Below, piece by piece: positions 54,125 to 63,276 of a stretch of DNA of 64,000 nucleotides. The stretch lies in NCBI RefSeq assembly GCF_000337615.1, contig NZ_AOII01000044.1:7945-71944 (forward strand). The letters run 5' to 3'. A model generated the notes under the pieces. It was not told the origin of the DNA, made no database searches, and saw only the letters and a program-made list of their open reading frames with translations. Source of the stretch: Natrinema pallidum DSM 3751 (lineage in GTDB: Archaea > Halobacteriota > Halobacteria > Halobacteriales > Natrialbaceae). The stretch's first letter is position 1; each line of letters starts with the position of its first letter. The translations under genes were made by a program, and so were the position numbers.

Positions 54125-54913
54125 ATGACGGAGCTAGGCGAACTCGGTCTCTCGAGTTACGAGGAAAAGGCCTACCGAACACTACTCGTAACGGGAGCAG
54201 TCACCGCAACCGAACTATCCGATATCAGTGGTGTTCCGAAAGGCCGAATCTATGACGTACTCAACGGCCTCAGTGCCCGCAAACTGATTCGCTTGCAATC
54301 GACCAATCCACAACAGTACGTCGCTGAAGAACCCCAAACCGTCGTGGACCGACTCCTGGCCGAACGGGCGTACGAACTCACGCAGGAGTGGGACCGCTAT
54401 CGGCGGCTGGCCGAGACAGTCCGTTCTGACCTTTTTCCCTCACCACCGAGCGAGAGTAGCCTCTGGCTCGGCTCACTCGGGAGTGAAGAGATGGCGTTGG
54501 CGCTGCAACAACATATCGGCACCGCAGAGAGCGACGTCTACGCGACGCTCGGCAAACCCTACGATGACGCCTCCTGGGAGAGACTGCAACCGGAGTTCGA
54601 GGCGTTTTTCGAGGGCATTGCTCCCGATGTCTCCCTCTCCCTCATTTTGAGTGAACCAGTACTTACGACGCTCCCGGAAACCTTCCCGAAACTACTGGAG
54701 GACGAACCGATCGACGTCACCGTCAGGACGATTCCCGACCCTGTCTTGTCGTTCGACGTGATTGACAGCCTGGTGACGACGATCGACATTCCGCATCCAC
54801 TGTCCAGTGACGACAGGCTCGGCACAGTGGGAATCAAAGATTCGACGGTCGTGAACGAATTCGACCGACTCTTCCAGTCACAGTGGGAGATCGCGGAGCC
54901 GTTGCTTAATTGA
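54125..54913 (+). CDS. TrmB-family transcriptional regulator
   Basis: A 262-residue regulator. A winged-helix DNA-binding domain (about 8-70: LGLSSYEEKAYRTLLVTGAV, ATELSDISGVPKGRIYDVLN) is followed by a coiled segment (LLAERAYELTQEWDRYRRLA) and a C-terminal effector region of the TrmB type (SSLWLGSLGSEEMALALQQH). TrmB family members sense sugars or other small molecules. Its divergent placement against the SMR transporter and near the flavoprotein suggests control of those genes (inference). ATG 54125; upstream sequence with CATATATTTA about 35 nt away is a good promoter. Confidence 0.88.
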   Translation: MTELGELGLSSYEEKAYRTLLVTGAVTATELSDISGVPKGRIYDVLNGLSARKLIRLQSTNPQQYVAEEPQTVVDRLLAERAYELTQEWDRYRRLAETVRSDLFPSPPSESSLWLGSLGSEEMALALQQHIGTAESDVYATLGKPYDDASWERLQPEFEAFFEGIAPDVSLSLILSEPVLTTLPETFPKLLEDEPIDVTVRTIPDPVLSFDVIDSLVTTIDIPHPLSSDDRLGTVGIKDSTVVNEFDRLFQSQWEIAEPLLN

Positions 54914-55010
54914 ACGCCCCTTCATTAGCCGATCGAAGCGGCTGGTACTCTCCGTAGCGCCTCGATCGCGTACTCGTGTTCTCTCCCGAAGCGGCGCTTC
55001 TATGGCCGCG

Positions 55011-56237
55011 TCACAACACGCCGAACCCGAACTCCGCCATGCCGAAGACGGGACCCCACAGGAGGTGCAACGCGACGCCGACGACGACCGCGGGAAGGAA
55101 GTTATAAATCGTCGCGACGATCGCTGCCTTGGCGTCGACCGCGAGCAGCGGGAACAGGGCATCCCCGTCCTGACAGATCGCGTTCGCGGTCAACGCGGAG
55201 AACGGCAGTCCACCCTCGGCGTAGACGCTGGCCAGCAGGATCTGCGGGCCACAGCCCGGAATGATCCCGACGACCGCGCCGCCGATCGGGGCGAGGACGC
55301 CCGCCGTCGCCGCGAGGGTCGCGACGTTCACCCCGCTGAGGAGGACGACGTACTCGTAGACGAGGAAGGCCACGAGTACCCAGACGGTGACGAAACTCGT
55401 TTCCATCGCCGCGTGGGTAAGCGTATCGTAGGCCGACGCGAAGGAGTCTCGAGCCCGGGCGATTTCGCCCTCGCCGACGTAGTGGCGGCCGACCGCGTAG
55501 AGGTACAGCGACAGCACCGCGCCGGCGATGCCGGTGATCGTGAACAGTCCGTCGAAGCCGAGGTCGGCGGCCAGCGCGACCTCCGGTCCGCCGCGGAGCA
55601 GGTAGAGCGTTCCGAGGACGAGCCCCGCGACGGCGGTGAGCCACCACAGGACGTGTGCGAAATGGGAGAACGGGGTGAGCACTCGCGAGTGGCGATCCGG
55701 CCCCGTTTCGTGGGCGTGGGTCGGGGCCGGGCCGCCGTAGTCGTGCGTCGGGTTCGGCCTGATACCGCCGTCGACTGCGGTCCCGCCGTCGGGCGTCGCG
55801 GTGGGCGAGAGTTGTGCGACGGCGGCGTCAATGCGGGAGACGCCGAGTCCGACGGAGTCGACGAGGTAGCCGGTCGCGACCGAGGCCGCGAAGGCGATGG
55901 CGTAGGCGTACAGCGCGGCCTCGGGTGCGAGTGCGAGGATAACGAACGCCGAATCGCCCGCAGTCGCGCCGAGCGTCGCGACGACGGTCCCGAAGCTGAC
56001 CGTGCCGCGGATGTACAACGGCATCACGACGATCGCGCCGCCACAGCCGGGTGTCAGTCCGAGGAGCCCGCCGAACAGCACCTGTAACCGCTCGTTGCCC
56101 TCGATCGCGCCGATCACTGCGCCGTCGGTCCAGTACTGAAGCAGTCCGAACGCCAGCACCGTGACCGCAACGAACGCACTCACTTGAACATAGCCGTCCC
56201 GCAACGACTCGAGAAGAACTACGAGGAGGTCGTTCAT
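55011..56237 (-). CDS. Putative manganese/arsenic-type permease (PGCGG family)
   Basis: A 408-residue protein with about ten helices in two homologous halves. Each half has a Pro-Gly-Cys-Gly motif: LLGLTPGCGGAIVVMPLYIR early and AVVGIIPGCGPQILLASVYA late. A His-rich loop (PTHDYGGPAPTHAHETGPDR) separates the halves and may bind metal. Proteins of this group are annotated as putative manganese transporters or arsenic efflux proteins; neither is proved. It has a palindromic element over its TATA box (56274-56302), typical of a metal-responsive repressor. Confidence 0.75.
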   Translation of the reverse strand: MNDLLVVLLESLRDGYVQVSAFVAVTVLAFGLLQYWTDGAVIGAIEGNERLQVLFGGLLGLTPGCGGAIVVMPLYIRGTVSFGTVVATLGATAGDSAFVILALAPEAALYAYAIAFAASVATGYLVDSVGLGVSRIDAAVAQLSPTATPDGGTAVDGGIRPNPTHDYGGPAPTHAHETGPDRHSRVLTPFSHFAHVLWWLTAVAGLVLGTLYLLRGGPEVALAADLGFDGLFTITGIAGAVLSLYLYAVGRHYVGEGEIARARDSFASAYDTLTHAAMETSFVTVWVLVAFLVYEYVVLLSGVNVATLAATAGVLAPIGGAVVGIIPGCGPQILLASVYAEGGLPFSALTANAICQDGDALFPLLAVDAKAAIVATIYNFLPAVVVGVALHLLWGPVFGMAEFGFGVL

Positions 56238-56273
56238 TGGCCATCACCCGATGCTCGAGTCCGATCGAACCGA

Positions 56274-56302
56274 GGTTTAGACATCTCTAAAAATAGGTTT
56301 AG
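56274..56302. promoter_or_regulatory. Palindromic operator overlapping the TATA box of the metal permease
   Basis: TTTAGA-CATC-TCTAAA (56276-56291) is a perfect 6-4-6 palindrome. In addition, AGGTTTAG occurs at 56273-56280 and at 56295-56302, a 22-bp period. On the minus strand, the TATA-like TATTTTTAG (56287-56295) of the gene starting at 56237 overlaps the palindrome, so binding there would block TBP. Confidence 0.55.
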
Positions 56303-56486
56303 TAGCATAAGGTAAATAGTTGCTGATGACGACTGTCGCGGACGCATCCAACCGGAGCGATCGTCTAGCGGCTGAAAATGGCGAAGTCGGTTGGTGAACG
56401 GGGCTGTCGGGACGGACGGACCGTAGTGCTCGAGGGAGTGACCCGGACGATGTTTGCGATCCGCTCGAGTCGGAATCGGCCGGTCG

Positions 56487-57803
56487 CTACTCGTGCTCGT
56501 CGCGCAGGTGCTCGATCGCGTGGAGTTCGACCACCGGGACGACCTTGGACACGGTGAGGAAGAGGAGCGTCACCATGCCGATGGTTCCGATGATCGACAG
56601 GATCTCGATCAGACTCGGAACGTAGCTGCCGGGCGTCGCGGCGTAGATGTCGAAGGTAGGGTGAAGGAATCCCTCGACGACGAACAGTACTTTCTCCATG
56701 ATCGTCGCGGTGAGGACGGCGAACCCGGAGATGACGGCCCGCTTCTTGGTGAACAGGGACGGCCGGATCGACTGCGCGAAGATGTACGATAGCGTCAGGA
56801 AGACCAGCGCCATCGAGGTGAGATAGATCGGGTTGGTGGCTCGAGCGACGGCGGCGTGGGTCAGGTCCACGGGGGCCTGAAACAGGCCGGTGATGTTCTG
56901 CTGGAGTTGGAGCCACAGGAAGAGCAGACAGAAAAAGCCCAGCCACAGGAGCAATCCGCGGAAGATGTCGTCGGTGAAAATGTGATCCCAGTCGTAGGCG
57001 GCCCGGAACGAATAGGCGAGGATGATCACCCCGCTGATGGCCGAGGTGAGCGCGATGGTGAGGAACTGCGGCCCTTGGACGCCACCGAACCAGGTCGGCA
57101 TCGTCGGGAGCACCGAGAAGAGCCACGGAATAACTCCGCCGTGGAGCAACAGCGGGGCCATGATAATGATCGCCAGCGCGAGCCACCAGACCATCCGTTC
57201 GACGACGCGGTCTTCCGTCTCGGTGTAGCCGATCGTCAGGAGGCTGTACAGCGGCCCGAGACGGTCGGGGAGTTGCTCACGCAGTCGGCTGACGTCGTAG
57301 CGCAGCGTCAGCGACAGATAGGTCGCCGTCAACACGAAGTAGGCCGTGATGACGGTCACGTCCCACACCAGCGGGGAATTGTGAATCGTGATATGATAGT
57401 GGCCGATGACGCTCGTGACCATCCGGTCCGGCCGACCGAGGTGGACGATAATATAGAAGCCCGCCGCGGAGAGGCCGCCGATAGTCAGTAACTCCGCGAG
57501 TCGCGCCACGGGCATGTACCGGTCCATTCCCAGGAGCCTGACTGCCGCCGAGAGGATGATCCCGCCGTGGGCGATGCCGACCCACCAGATGAACGCGCCG
57601 ATGTACACCCCCCAGGTCACGCCGCCGCCGCTGCCCCAGTCGCCGAGAGCGGTGACGGCCAACCCCTGCTGGAGTTGGTAGGCCCACCCGATCAGGAACG
57701 CGACGAGCGCCAGCCCCGCGATCCCGACCATCGCGATGTACGTTTTCGACACTGCTCCGATCGGCCGCAAGATATCGGCCTCGCTCGGCGTTTTCGTCCC
57801 CAT
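56487..57803 (-). CDS. NrfD/PsrC-type membrane subunit
   Basis: A 438-residue integral membrane protein with about ten helices. It resembles the NrfD/PsrC quinol-interacting subunit of polysulfide-, DMSO- or nitrite-reductase complexes: FIWWVGIAHGGIILSAAVRL, HLGRPDRMVTSVIGHYHITI, HNSPLVWDVTVITAYFVLTA and the second four-helix half. It moves electrons between quinone and a partner iron-sulfur protein. No iron-sulfur or catalytic subunit is adjacent here, so its complex is unknown. MGTKTPSEADILRPIGAVSK from ATG 57803 is the chosen start. Confidence 0.85.
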   Translation of the reverse strand: MGTKTPSEADILRPIGAVSKTYIAMVGIAGLALVAFLIGWAYQLQQGLAVTALGDWGSGGGVTWGVYIGAFIWWVGIAHGGIILSAAVRLLGMDRYMPVARLAELLTIGGLSAAGFYIIVHLGRPDRMVTSVIGHYHITIHNSPLVWDVTVITAYFVLTATYLSLTLRYDVSRLREQLPDRLGPLYSLLTIGYTETEDRVVERMVWWLALAIIIMAPLLLHGGVIPWLFSVLPTMPTWFGGVQGPQFLTIALTSAISGVIILAYSFRAAYDWDHIFTDDIFRGLLLWLGFFCLLFLWLQLQQNITGLFQAPVDLTHAAVARATNPIYLTSMALVFLTLSYIFAQSIRPSLFTKKRAVISGFAVLTATIMEKVLFVVEGFLHPTFDIYAATPGSYVPSLIEILSIIGTIGMVTLLFLTVSKVVPVVELHAIEHLRDEHE

Positions 57804-58004
57804 CGTGCTACGGAGGAACACATCGGCCGCTCACTTGCGTCCGTGCACTGAATTTGCAAGGTCCAGGTCGCCGCCGACCGATCTCCCACTCGCGCCCGAG
57901 CGCGCCGCCCTCTCCGCCCCTGAACGACGTCTCCGAACCCGAACACCGGTTATCCAATCCCGTGCGACGGTGCCCGTCGAGCCGGTCCGCTCAGTACGAC
58001 GGGT

Positions 58005-58487
58005 TCACAACTCGAGCGTGTAGACCACTTCCCGCCGCTGCTCGCCGCCGATCTCGACCTCGTCCTCGTCCGTCGGCTCGAACCCGTGTGCCTCGTAGAA
58101 CTCCCGCCCCCCCTCGTTCGAGGCGAGGTCGATCGCCCGGATCCGCTCCATGTTGAAGTCCCGCAGGTCCTCGCGGAGCCGTTCGTACAGCGCCGTCCCG
58201 ATCCCTTCGCCCTGGTGGGCCGGATGCACGGACATGCGGAGGACGTCACCTTCGTCCACAGTGACGACGCCGTGGGTGAAGCCGACGACCTCCCCGTCAA
58301 CCTCGGCAACGAGGAAGGCAGTACCCGGCTTCGAGAGCGCCGTCTCGAGCGCCTCGTCGCCGTACCACTCGTCGATGGTCCGATCGATGGTCTCGCCGTC
58401 GAGTTCGTCGTAGGTCTCGTGCCACGTTTCGCGGGCGACGCTCCTGATCCGTTCGCGGTCGTCGCGGTTGGCCGGTCTGATTTCCAT
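58005..58487 (-). CDS. GNAT-family N-acetyltransferase (copy 1)
   Basis: A 160-residue GNAT acetyltransferase with the acetyl-CoA-binding loop RMSVHPAHQGEGIGTALYERL (Q-x-x-G-x-G/A) and SNEGGREFYEAHGFE in the fourth motif. N-terminus MEIRPANRDDRERIRSVARE. The acceptor could be a protein N-terminus, amine or antibiotic. It is paralogous to the gene at 58558, both starting with a helix containing T-W-H-x-T-Y-D-E-L and both ending in YTLE(L/I). ATG 58487 is chosen because it gives a standard GNAT N-terminus. Confidence 0.88.
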   Translation of the reverse strand: MEIRPANRDDRERIRSVARETWHETYDELDGETIDRTIDEWYGDEALETALSKPGTAFLVAEVDGEVVGFTHGVVTVDEGDVLRMSVHPAHQGEGIGTALYERLREDLRDFNMERIRAIDLASNEGGREFYEAHGFEPTDEDEVEIGGEQRREVVYTLEL

Positions 58488-58557
58488 ACGCCATGCTATG
58501 TCATTGGGTACCAAAGTAGTTCCACCGTCTCAGTTAGGTGCCGTCCGGCGGGGCCGG

Positions 58558-59037
58558 TCAGTCGATCTCGAGCGTGTAGACCGCCTCGGGGTAGTCCTCG
58601 CCGTCGATCTCGACGGTTCCCTCGTCGGTCCGCTCGAAGCCCAACCCCTCGTAGAAGGTGCGGCTCGTGTCGTTGAACGCGAAGTCGAACGCCCGAACCC
58701 GCTCGGCATCGGTCGTCTCGAGGGCCGCCATCAGTCGCTCGTGGAGTTCGCTCCCGATCCCCTCACCCTGGTACTCGGGATGGACGTACATCCGGAGGAT
58801 GTCGGCGGTCTCGCCCTGAGCGACCGCGTGGGTGAAGCCGACGAGGTCGCCCGCTCGTTCGGCGACGAATACGACCGTCGAGGAGGCCTCGAGCGGCATC
58901 GAGTCGTCGGTGTACCAGGTATCCACGGTCCGGTCGATCACGTCCGCCTCGAGTTCGTCGTAGGTATCGTGCCAGGTGGCACGAGCGACGGCCGTGATCC
59001 CCTCGAAGTCCTCGGCCGTCGCGGATCGAACGTTCAT
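58558..59037 (-). CDS. GNAT-family N-acetyltransferase (copy 2)
   Basis: A 159-residue paralogue of the downstream copy. The acetyl-CoA loop is RMYVHPEYQGEGIGSELHERL, and NDTSRTFYEGLGFERTDEG is its fourth motif. The two share sequence over their full length, so they arose by tandem duplication and have diverged, mostly in residues 50-75. Same strand, 70 nt apart, possibly one transcript. Substrate unknown. Confidence 0.88.
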   Translation of the reverse strand: MNVRSATAEDFEGITAVARATWHDTYDELEADVIDRTVDTWYTDDSMPLEASSTVVFVAERAGDLVGFTHAVAQGETADILRMYVHPEYQGEGIGSELHERLMAALETTDAERVRAFDFAFNDTSRTFYEGLGFERTDEGTVEIDGEDYPEAVYTLEID

Positions 59038-59155
59038 ACCTCATCATTGAACGTGAGACATAAATAACTCGCCGACACGGGCTCGTGGAATCGGACGGCG
59101 ATCGGGACTCGAGCGAGCGCCCTCGCGGTCGGATGGCGCGTCCGTCGACCACCGG

Positions 59156-59452
59156 TCACTCGCGAACGTCGAACCCTTGCTCGCGAAGGAGAGCAGGCAC
59201 CCGGTCTCGGTGATCGCCCTGTAGTTCGATCCGATCCTCGTCGACGGTCCCGCCCGTCCCCATGGACCGCTTGAGTTCGGACGCGATCGATTTGATCTCG
59301 TCCGGCCCGAGGTCAAACCCCTCGACGATCGTCACCGGCTTGTCGTACCGACGACTCTCCGTCCGGACCGACAGGACTTGCTGGGAGGTCTCGAGGTCGC
59401 CCTGGCTGTCGAGTTGGTCGAGCAGCTCGTCGAGTTCGTCATCATCTGCCAT
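59156..59452 (-). CDS. Translation initiation factor aIF1 (SUI1 family)
   Basis: A 98-residue SUI1-domain protein: RRYDKPVTIVEGFDLGPDEI, then LKRSMGTGGTVDEDRIELQG with the R-S/x-G-T-G-G-T motif, and DHRDRVPALLREQGFDVRE. aIF1 binds the small ribosomal subunit and promotes start-codon fidelity. The N-terminal 20 residues are an acidic extension (MADDDELDELLDQLDSQGD). ATG 59452 is preferred to starts in the longer frame upstream, which has non-halophilic sequence. It appears to be a single gene. Confidence 0.93.
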   Translation of the reverse strand: MADDDELDELLDQLDSQGDLETSQQVLSVRTESRRYDKPVTIVEGFDLGPDEIKSIASELKRSMGTGGTVDEDRIELQGDHRDRVPALLREQGFDVRE

Positions 59453-59534
59453 GCCGCGGCATAGGGTGGGCGGTCGGATAGCCCTCTCCTTGCGTTCGCA
59501 ACGGTCGGTGTGGCTGCTCCGCCGGCTGGACCGA

Positions 59535-60140
59535 TCACTCCCCGAGAGCGAACTCGAGGACATCCCCTTCGCTGACGCCGTGATCGCTCGTCCACTCGTA
59601 GGCGACCTCGAGTACGTACTGTCCCCGTCCGGGGTAGTGCTGGTCGTTCCCGTTCTCGTCCGGACCGGGTGCCGGCGCGTGATGGATACCGGTGATCGTC
59701 CCGTCCGCGTCGGCGTAGACGATGTCGATGCCGAAGTCCATCTCCCGCATGACGAAGGTCCGTTCCGCGACCGCTCCGTAGACGAACAGCATCCCCCGGT
59801 CGGGCGGCAGTTCGTCGGTGTCACTGAGTCCGAGATACCGGAGATCATCCGTGTCGGCGATCGCCGCCGTCACCTTCCCGAGTTCGTCGCCGTCGGCCTC
59901 CACGGCCCGGACCACGGTCGTCTCGTAGCCCTCGTGAACCGTTGCCGCGGTGCCGTCCGACTCGTTCGCAGTCGACTCAGTCGTCTCCGCGCCGTCGCCG
60001 CCCTCCTCATGCCCGGACATCTCGTCGCCCGTATCCCTCGAGTCGTCTGTTTCTCTCGAACCGTCCGTGTCGAGACAGCCGGCGACCGCGACCGCGCCGG
60101 CGGCACCGAGCAGGCGTCGCCGAGGCACATTGTCGTCCAT
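59535..60140 (-). CDS. Tat lipoprotein with DUF192 domain
   Basis: A 201-residue protein. The N-terminus MDDNVPRRRLLGAAGAVAVA then GCLD combines a Tat motif (RRRLLG) with a lipobox Cys, as in haloarchaeal Tat lipoproteins. A Glu/Thr/Ser/Asp-rich linker follows to about residue 75, then DUF192 (TVVRAVEADGDELGKVTAAI, LPPDRGMLFVYGAVAERTFV with MREMDFGIDIVYADADGTI, and GQYVLEVAYEWTSDHGVSEG). DUF192 is an extracellular domain of unknown role. Start fixed by the Tat motif. Confidence 0.88.
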   Translation of the reverse strand: MDDNVPRRRLLGAAGAVAVAGCLDTDGSRETDDSRDTGDEMSGHEEGGDGAETTESTANESDGTAATVHEGYETTVVRAVEADGDELGKVTAAIADTDDLRYLGLSDTDELPPDRGMLFVYGAVAERTFVMREMDFGIDIVYADADGTITGIHHAPAPGPDENGNDQHYPGRGQYVLEVAYEWTSDHGVSEGDVLEFALGE

Positions 60141-60243
60141 GTCGGTACCACCAACGGTGCGGACCAACCAATATTTTTCCGCACGTGCGCGTGATTGAGC
60201 GGCTGTGACCTCGGTCGCCGTCGGCGGCGTCCTCGACGGCCCG

Positions 60244-62007
60244 CTAGAGTCGGGACTTGATCGTTTCCGCCGTCTTTTCGCCGACCCCCTCGACGGTCCG
60301 GAGGTCGGCGACGCTCGCCTCGCGGACGTTCTCGACGCTGCCGAAGCGCCCCAACAGCCGTTTGCGCGTTTCGGGGCCGACCCCCTGTACGTCGTCTAAC
60401 ACGGTCGTGACTTCGTCGCGGACGGTCTGGTGGTACTGTACGGCGAACCGGTGGGCCTCGTCGCGAACGCGCTGGAGGAGATGCAGGTGCGGCGCGTCGC
60501 TGGGCCACGACACCGACCGCTCGGGCGTGACCACGCGCTCCTCGGCCTTCGCCAGCGCGACCGCCGGCACGTCCCAGCCGACCGCCTCGAGCGCGTCGCG
60601 GGCCGCCTCGAGCTGCCCCTCGCCGCCGTCGATCAGGAGCAAATCGGGGTCGGGTCGGTCGTCGCGCCCCTCGACGGCGCGGCTGGCGCGCCACTCGAGC
60701 AGTGCGCGCATGTTGTCGTAATCGTCGTTCTGATCGGGCAGCTTCTTCCGGCGGTAGTCGCTCTTTTCGGTGCCCCCGTCGACGAAGGTGACATCGCTGC
60801 CGACCGCTGCCTTCCCCTGCGCGTGGCTCACGTCGAACCCCTCGATCCGCCGGGCCGACTCGATCTCGAGGGCGTCCGCGAGCATGCCGCACTCGTCACG
60901 CCGACCGACGTTGCGGCGGGCGTTTTTCAACGCGAGTTCGACGAGTTTCGCCTCTCGACCCGCACCCGGGACCCGGACCGAGACGCCCTCTGTCGCGAGC
61001 CAGGTCGCGACCTCCTCGTCGCCGTGGCGTTCCGGCAGGAGCAGGGCATCCGGCAGTTCGCGCTCGGCGTAGTACTGCACGATGAAGGCGGCGAGCACGG
61101 CCGGCACGCCGTCCGTCCGGCCAGCCGCGTCGGCCCCCGTTCCGGCGGAGCCGGGTGCCTCGAGCGTGTGCCGATCCCGATCGACCAGCTTGCCGTTCTC
61201 GGCGCGCAGTCGGGCGACGGTCGCGTCCGCGCCCTCGATGGCGACGCCGAGGACATCGACGCCCCGCTCGTCGCCGATCGACTGGACCGCTTCGCCGCCC
61301 TCGCCGTGAAATGCGTCGACGGTCTCCAACCGATCCCGGCGGTTCGCCGCGCGCTCGAAGTTTCGGTCCTGCGCCGCGGCCTCCATCTCCCGGCGTAGCG
61401 GGTCCGCGAGCACCCCCGTTTCGCCCTCAAGAAACCGTTTGACGGCGGTCACGTCCTCCCCGTAACTTGCGAGGTCGATCTCGCGGGTGCAGGGCGCGGT
61501 GCACAGCCCCATCTCGTAGTCCAGACACGGCCGCTCACGACCAGCGTACTTGTGGTCCGAACAGCCACGGACCCCGTACGTTTCCCGCAGGGCCTTCACG
61601 ACGGTCTCGACCTGCGTCTTGCTGGTGTAGGGGCCGAAGACGGTCGCGGACTCGTCCGGGTCGCGGGTGATCTCGATCCGGGGCGCGTCGTGGTCTGTCA
61701 CCTGCACCATCGGATACGACTTGTCGTCCTTGAGCCGGACGTTGTAGCGGGGCTGGTGGCGCTTGATCAGGTTCGCCTCGAGCAACAGGGCCTGGGTCTC
61801 GGTGTCCGTGACGGCGATTTCCACGTCGTCGGCGCGGTCGACCATCCGGCGAATCCGCGCGCTGCGGGGATCGGCGTAGGATCGAACCCGATCGCGCAGA
61901 TCGACCGCCTTTCCGACGTAGAGGGTCGTCCCTTCGTCTCGGAACTGGTAGACCCCCGGCTCGCGGGGCAACGATCCGGCGCGCTCGCGAACCCCATCGG
62001 CGTTCAT
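60244..62007 (-). CDS. uvrC: Excinuclease ABC subunit UvrC
   Basis: A 587-residue UvrC, the dual-incision nuclease of nucleotide-excision repair. N-terminal GIY-YIG nuclease: [20 protein letters not shown] (residues 17-36); Cys cluster [20 protein letters not shown] with LCTAPC; UVR motif around [20 protein letters not shown]; RNase H-like nuclease with [20 protein letters not shown] and [20 protein letters not shown]; and a C-terminal (HhH)2 module [20 protein letters not shown] / [15 protein letters not shown] spacer of about 30 residues ([18 protein letters not shown]) before the RNase H part is extra. Start [18 protein letters not shown]. Confidence 0.96.
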   Translation of the reverse strand: MNADGVRERAGSLPREPGVYQFRDEGTTLYVGKAVDLRDRVRSYADPRSARIRRMVDRADDVEIAVTDTETQALLLEANLIKRHQPRYNVRLKDDKSYPMVQVTDHDAPRIEITRDPDESATVFGPYTSKTQVETVVKALRETYGVRGCSDHKYAGRERPCLDYEMGLCTAPCTREIDLASYGEDVTAVKRFLEGETGVLADPLRREMEAAAQDRNFERAANRRDRLETVDAFHGEGGEAVQSIGDERGVDVLGVAIEGADATVARLRAENGKLVDRDRHTLEAPGSAGTGADAAGRTDGVPAVLAAFIVQYYAERELPDALLLPERHGDEEVATWLATEGVSVRVPGAGREAKLVELALKNARRNVGRRDECGMLADALEIESARRIEGFDVSHAQGKAAVGSDVTFVDGGTEKSDYRRKKLPDQNDDYDNMRALLEWRASRAVEGRDDRPDPDLLLIDGGEGQLEAARDALEAVGWDVPAVALAKAEERVVTPERSVSWPSDAPHLHLLQRVRDEAHRFAVQYHQTVRDEVTTVLDDVQGVGPETRKRLLGRFGSVENVREASVADLRTVEGVGEKTAETIKSRL

Positions 62008-62033
62008 CGGCGGGCCTACGGCGGCGGGAGGCT

Positions 62034-62756
62034 TCAGCCTGACTCATCGGCCTCGACCCCGCCACCGGTCGTCCGGTCGATATCGGAGCGCCGCTCCTCG
62101 CCCGCTCGATCACCGTCGCTCCGGCCCGCGCCCGCGAGTTCCGACGCCGAACCCGGCCGAATCGCCCGCTCGAGGTCGGCGACGGCTCCGTCGTCCAACT
62201 CGACGTTCGCGACCGGCAACACGAGGTCATCGCCGCCGCTCACCCGGAGTACGAGCCGTCGCGACCGAGAGCGCAGATAGGAGCCGACGAGGCCGACGGC
62301 GAGCGCGAGCGCGGCGACGCCGACCAGGAGCACGCTCCACTCGACCAGTACCAGGATCGTTTCGACGGCCGCGACCGCGCGCTCGGCGAGCCGCGTCAGC
62401 GCGTTCGGCCCCGGAACCGAAACGCCTTCGAGATCGATGGCCGGACCCGGCGTCGCGACGCTGCCGTTCGTCGCCACCCCGAGGACGCCGACCCCGACGA
62501 ACGCCGCGGCGAGTCCCGCACAGAGGTGGCGCAACCGCGCGCTGGTCTCGACGGTGACGGTCCCGACGTTCGGCCGGTCGACGTGGCGAAAGGCCCCGTC
62601 GCTCGAGTCGGCCGTCAACACCAGCACGCGCTGGTTCGTGACGGCGACGGTGGCGTCCGCGAGGTCCGTCCGGTGTTCGACGTGCTCCCCCTCGTGGCAG
62701 AGTTCGTCGACGTGATCGCGCCACTGCTCGACGCGCTCGCGTCGGGTTCGGGCCAT
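62034..62756 (-). CDS. Two-helix membrane protein, haloarchaeal hypothetical
   Basis: A 240-residue protein. The N-terminal 70 residues ([40 protein letters not shown]) look like a small beta domain of the PH or YdbT type. Two hydrophobic segments follow ([20 protein letters not shown] and [20 protein letters not shown]), then a second beta domain with [20 protein letters not shown] and a disordered acidic tail. No function is assigned. It lies 26 nt upstream of uvrC on the same strand, and may be cotranscribed. Confidence 0.68.
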   Translation of the reverse strand: MARTRRERVEQWRDHVDELCHEGEHVEHRTDLADATVAVTNQRVLVLTADSSDGAFRHVDRPNVGTVTVETSARLRHLCAGLAAAFVGVGVLGVATNGSVATPGPAIDLEGVSVPGPNALTRLAERAVAAVETILVLVEWSVLLVGVAALALAVGLVGSYLRSRSRRLVLRVSGGDDLVLPVANVELDDGAVADLERAIRPGSASELAGAGRSDGDRAGEERRSDIDRTTGGGVEADESG

Positions 62757-62881
62757 CGGTGGTCGTCACCCCTCCGACGCCGATCGCCAAGTACGTCGGT
62801 ACCCGTTCGACCGAGTAAGCTCTGCCTTCGTGCGGAACCGACTCGGTACATTCTCGGTGCTCGACTGCCAACCCGCTGGGT

Positions 62882-63151
62882 ATGAGCGACTCGACGGTAC
62901 AGTGCTGGCTCGTCGAACGGGAACTGGGTGATCGGGACTTCGTGACGCTCGTCTACGCGACCCCGGACGGGTCGCGATTCCAGCAGCGCCAGCGGTCGTC
63001 GACGGCGCTGCGGACCGGGTCTGCGGTAACCGCGGCGACCGACATTCCGGAAGCCGAACTCGAGCCGGTGCCCGACGCGGAAACCCGGGAACGATACGCC
63101 GAGGAAGTCGATCGGACCGCACAGCGGTACGATCCGGACGATCCGATATAG
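62882..63151 (+). CDS. Haloarchaeal hypothetical protein
   Basis: An 89-residue acidic protein, MSDSTVQCWLVERELGDRDF then VTLVYATPDGSRFQQRQRSS, with a predicted beta hairpin core and helical tail. Composition and codon use suggest a real gene; no family is recognised. Divergent from the 62034 gene. Confidence 0.65.
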   Translation: MSDSTVQCWLVERELGDRDFVTLVYATPDGSRFQQRQRSSTALRTGSAVTAATDIPEAELEPVPDAETRERYAEEVDRTAQRYDPDDPI

Positions 63152-63276
63152 GGATTTTATCCGCGAATAGCACGGAGAAATAACGGCCCAGGGGCATCGA
63201 AATGGCCGATTTCGGGGCTCACTCCGTTAGTGGTGATGTCACAACCCTTTTCGGGCAACGCTGCGACCACACAGCT

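Noticed and set aside
53608-54913. Insertion sequence or integrase island at the AT-richer segment
   Set aside because: No transposase, integrase, terminal repeats or attachment-like duplication was found.
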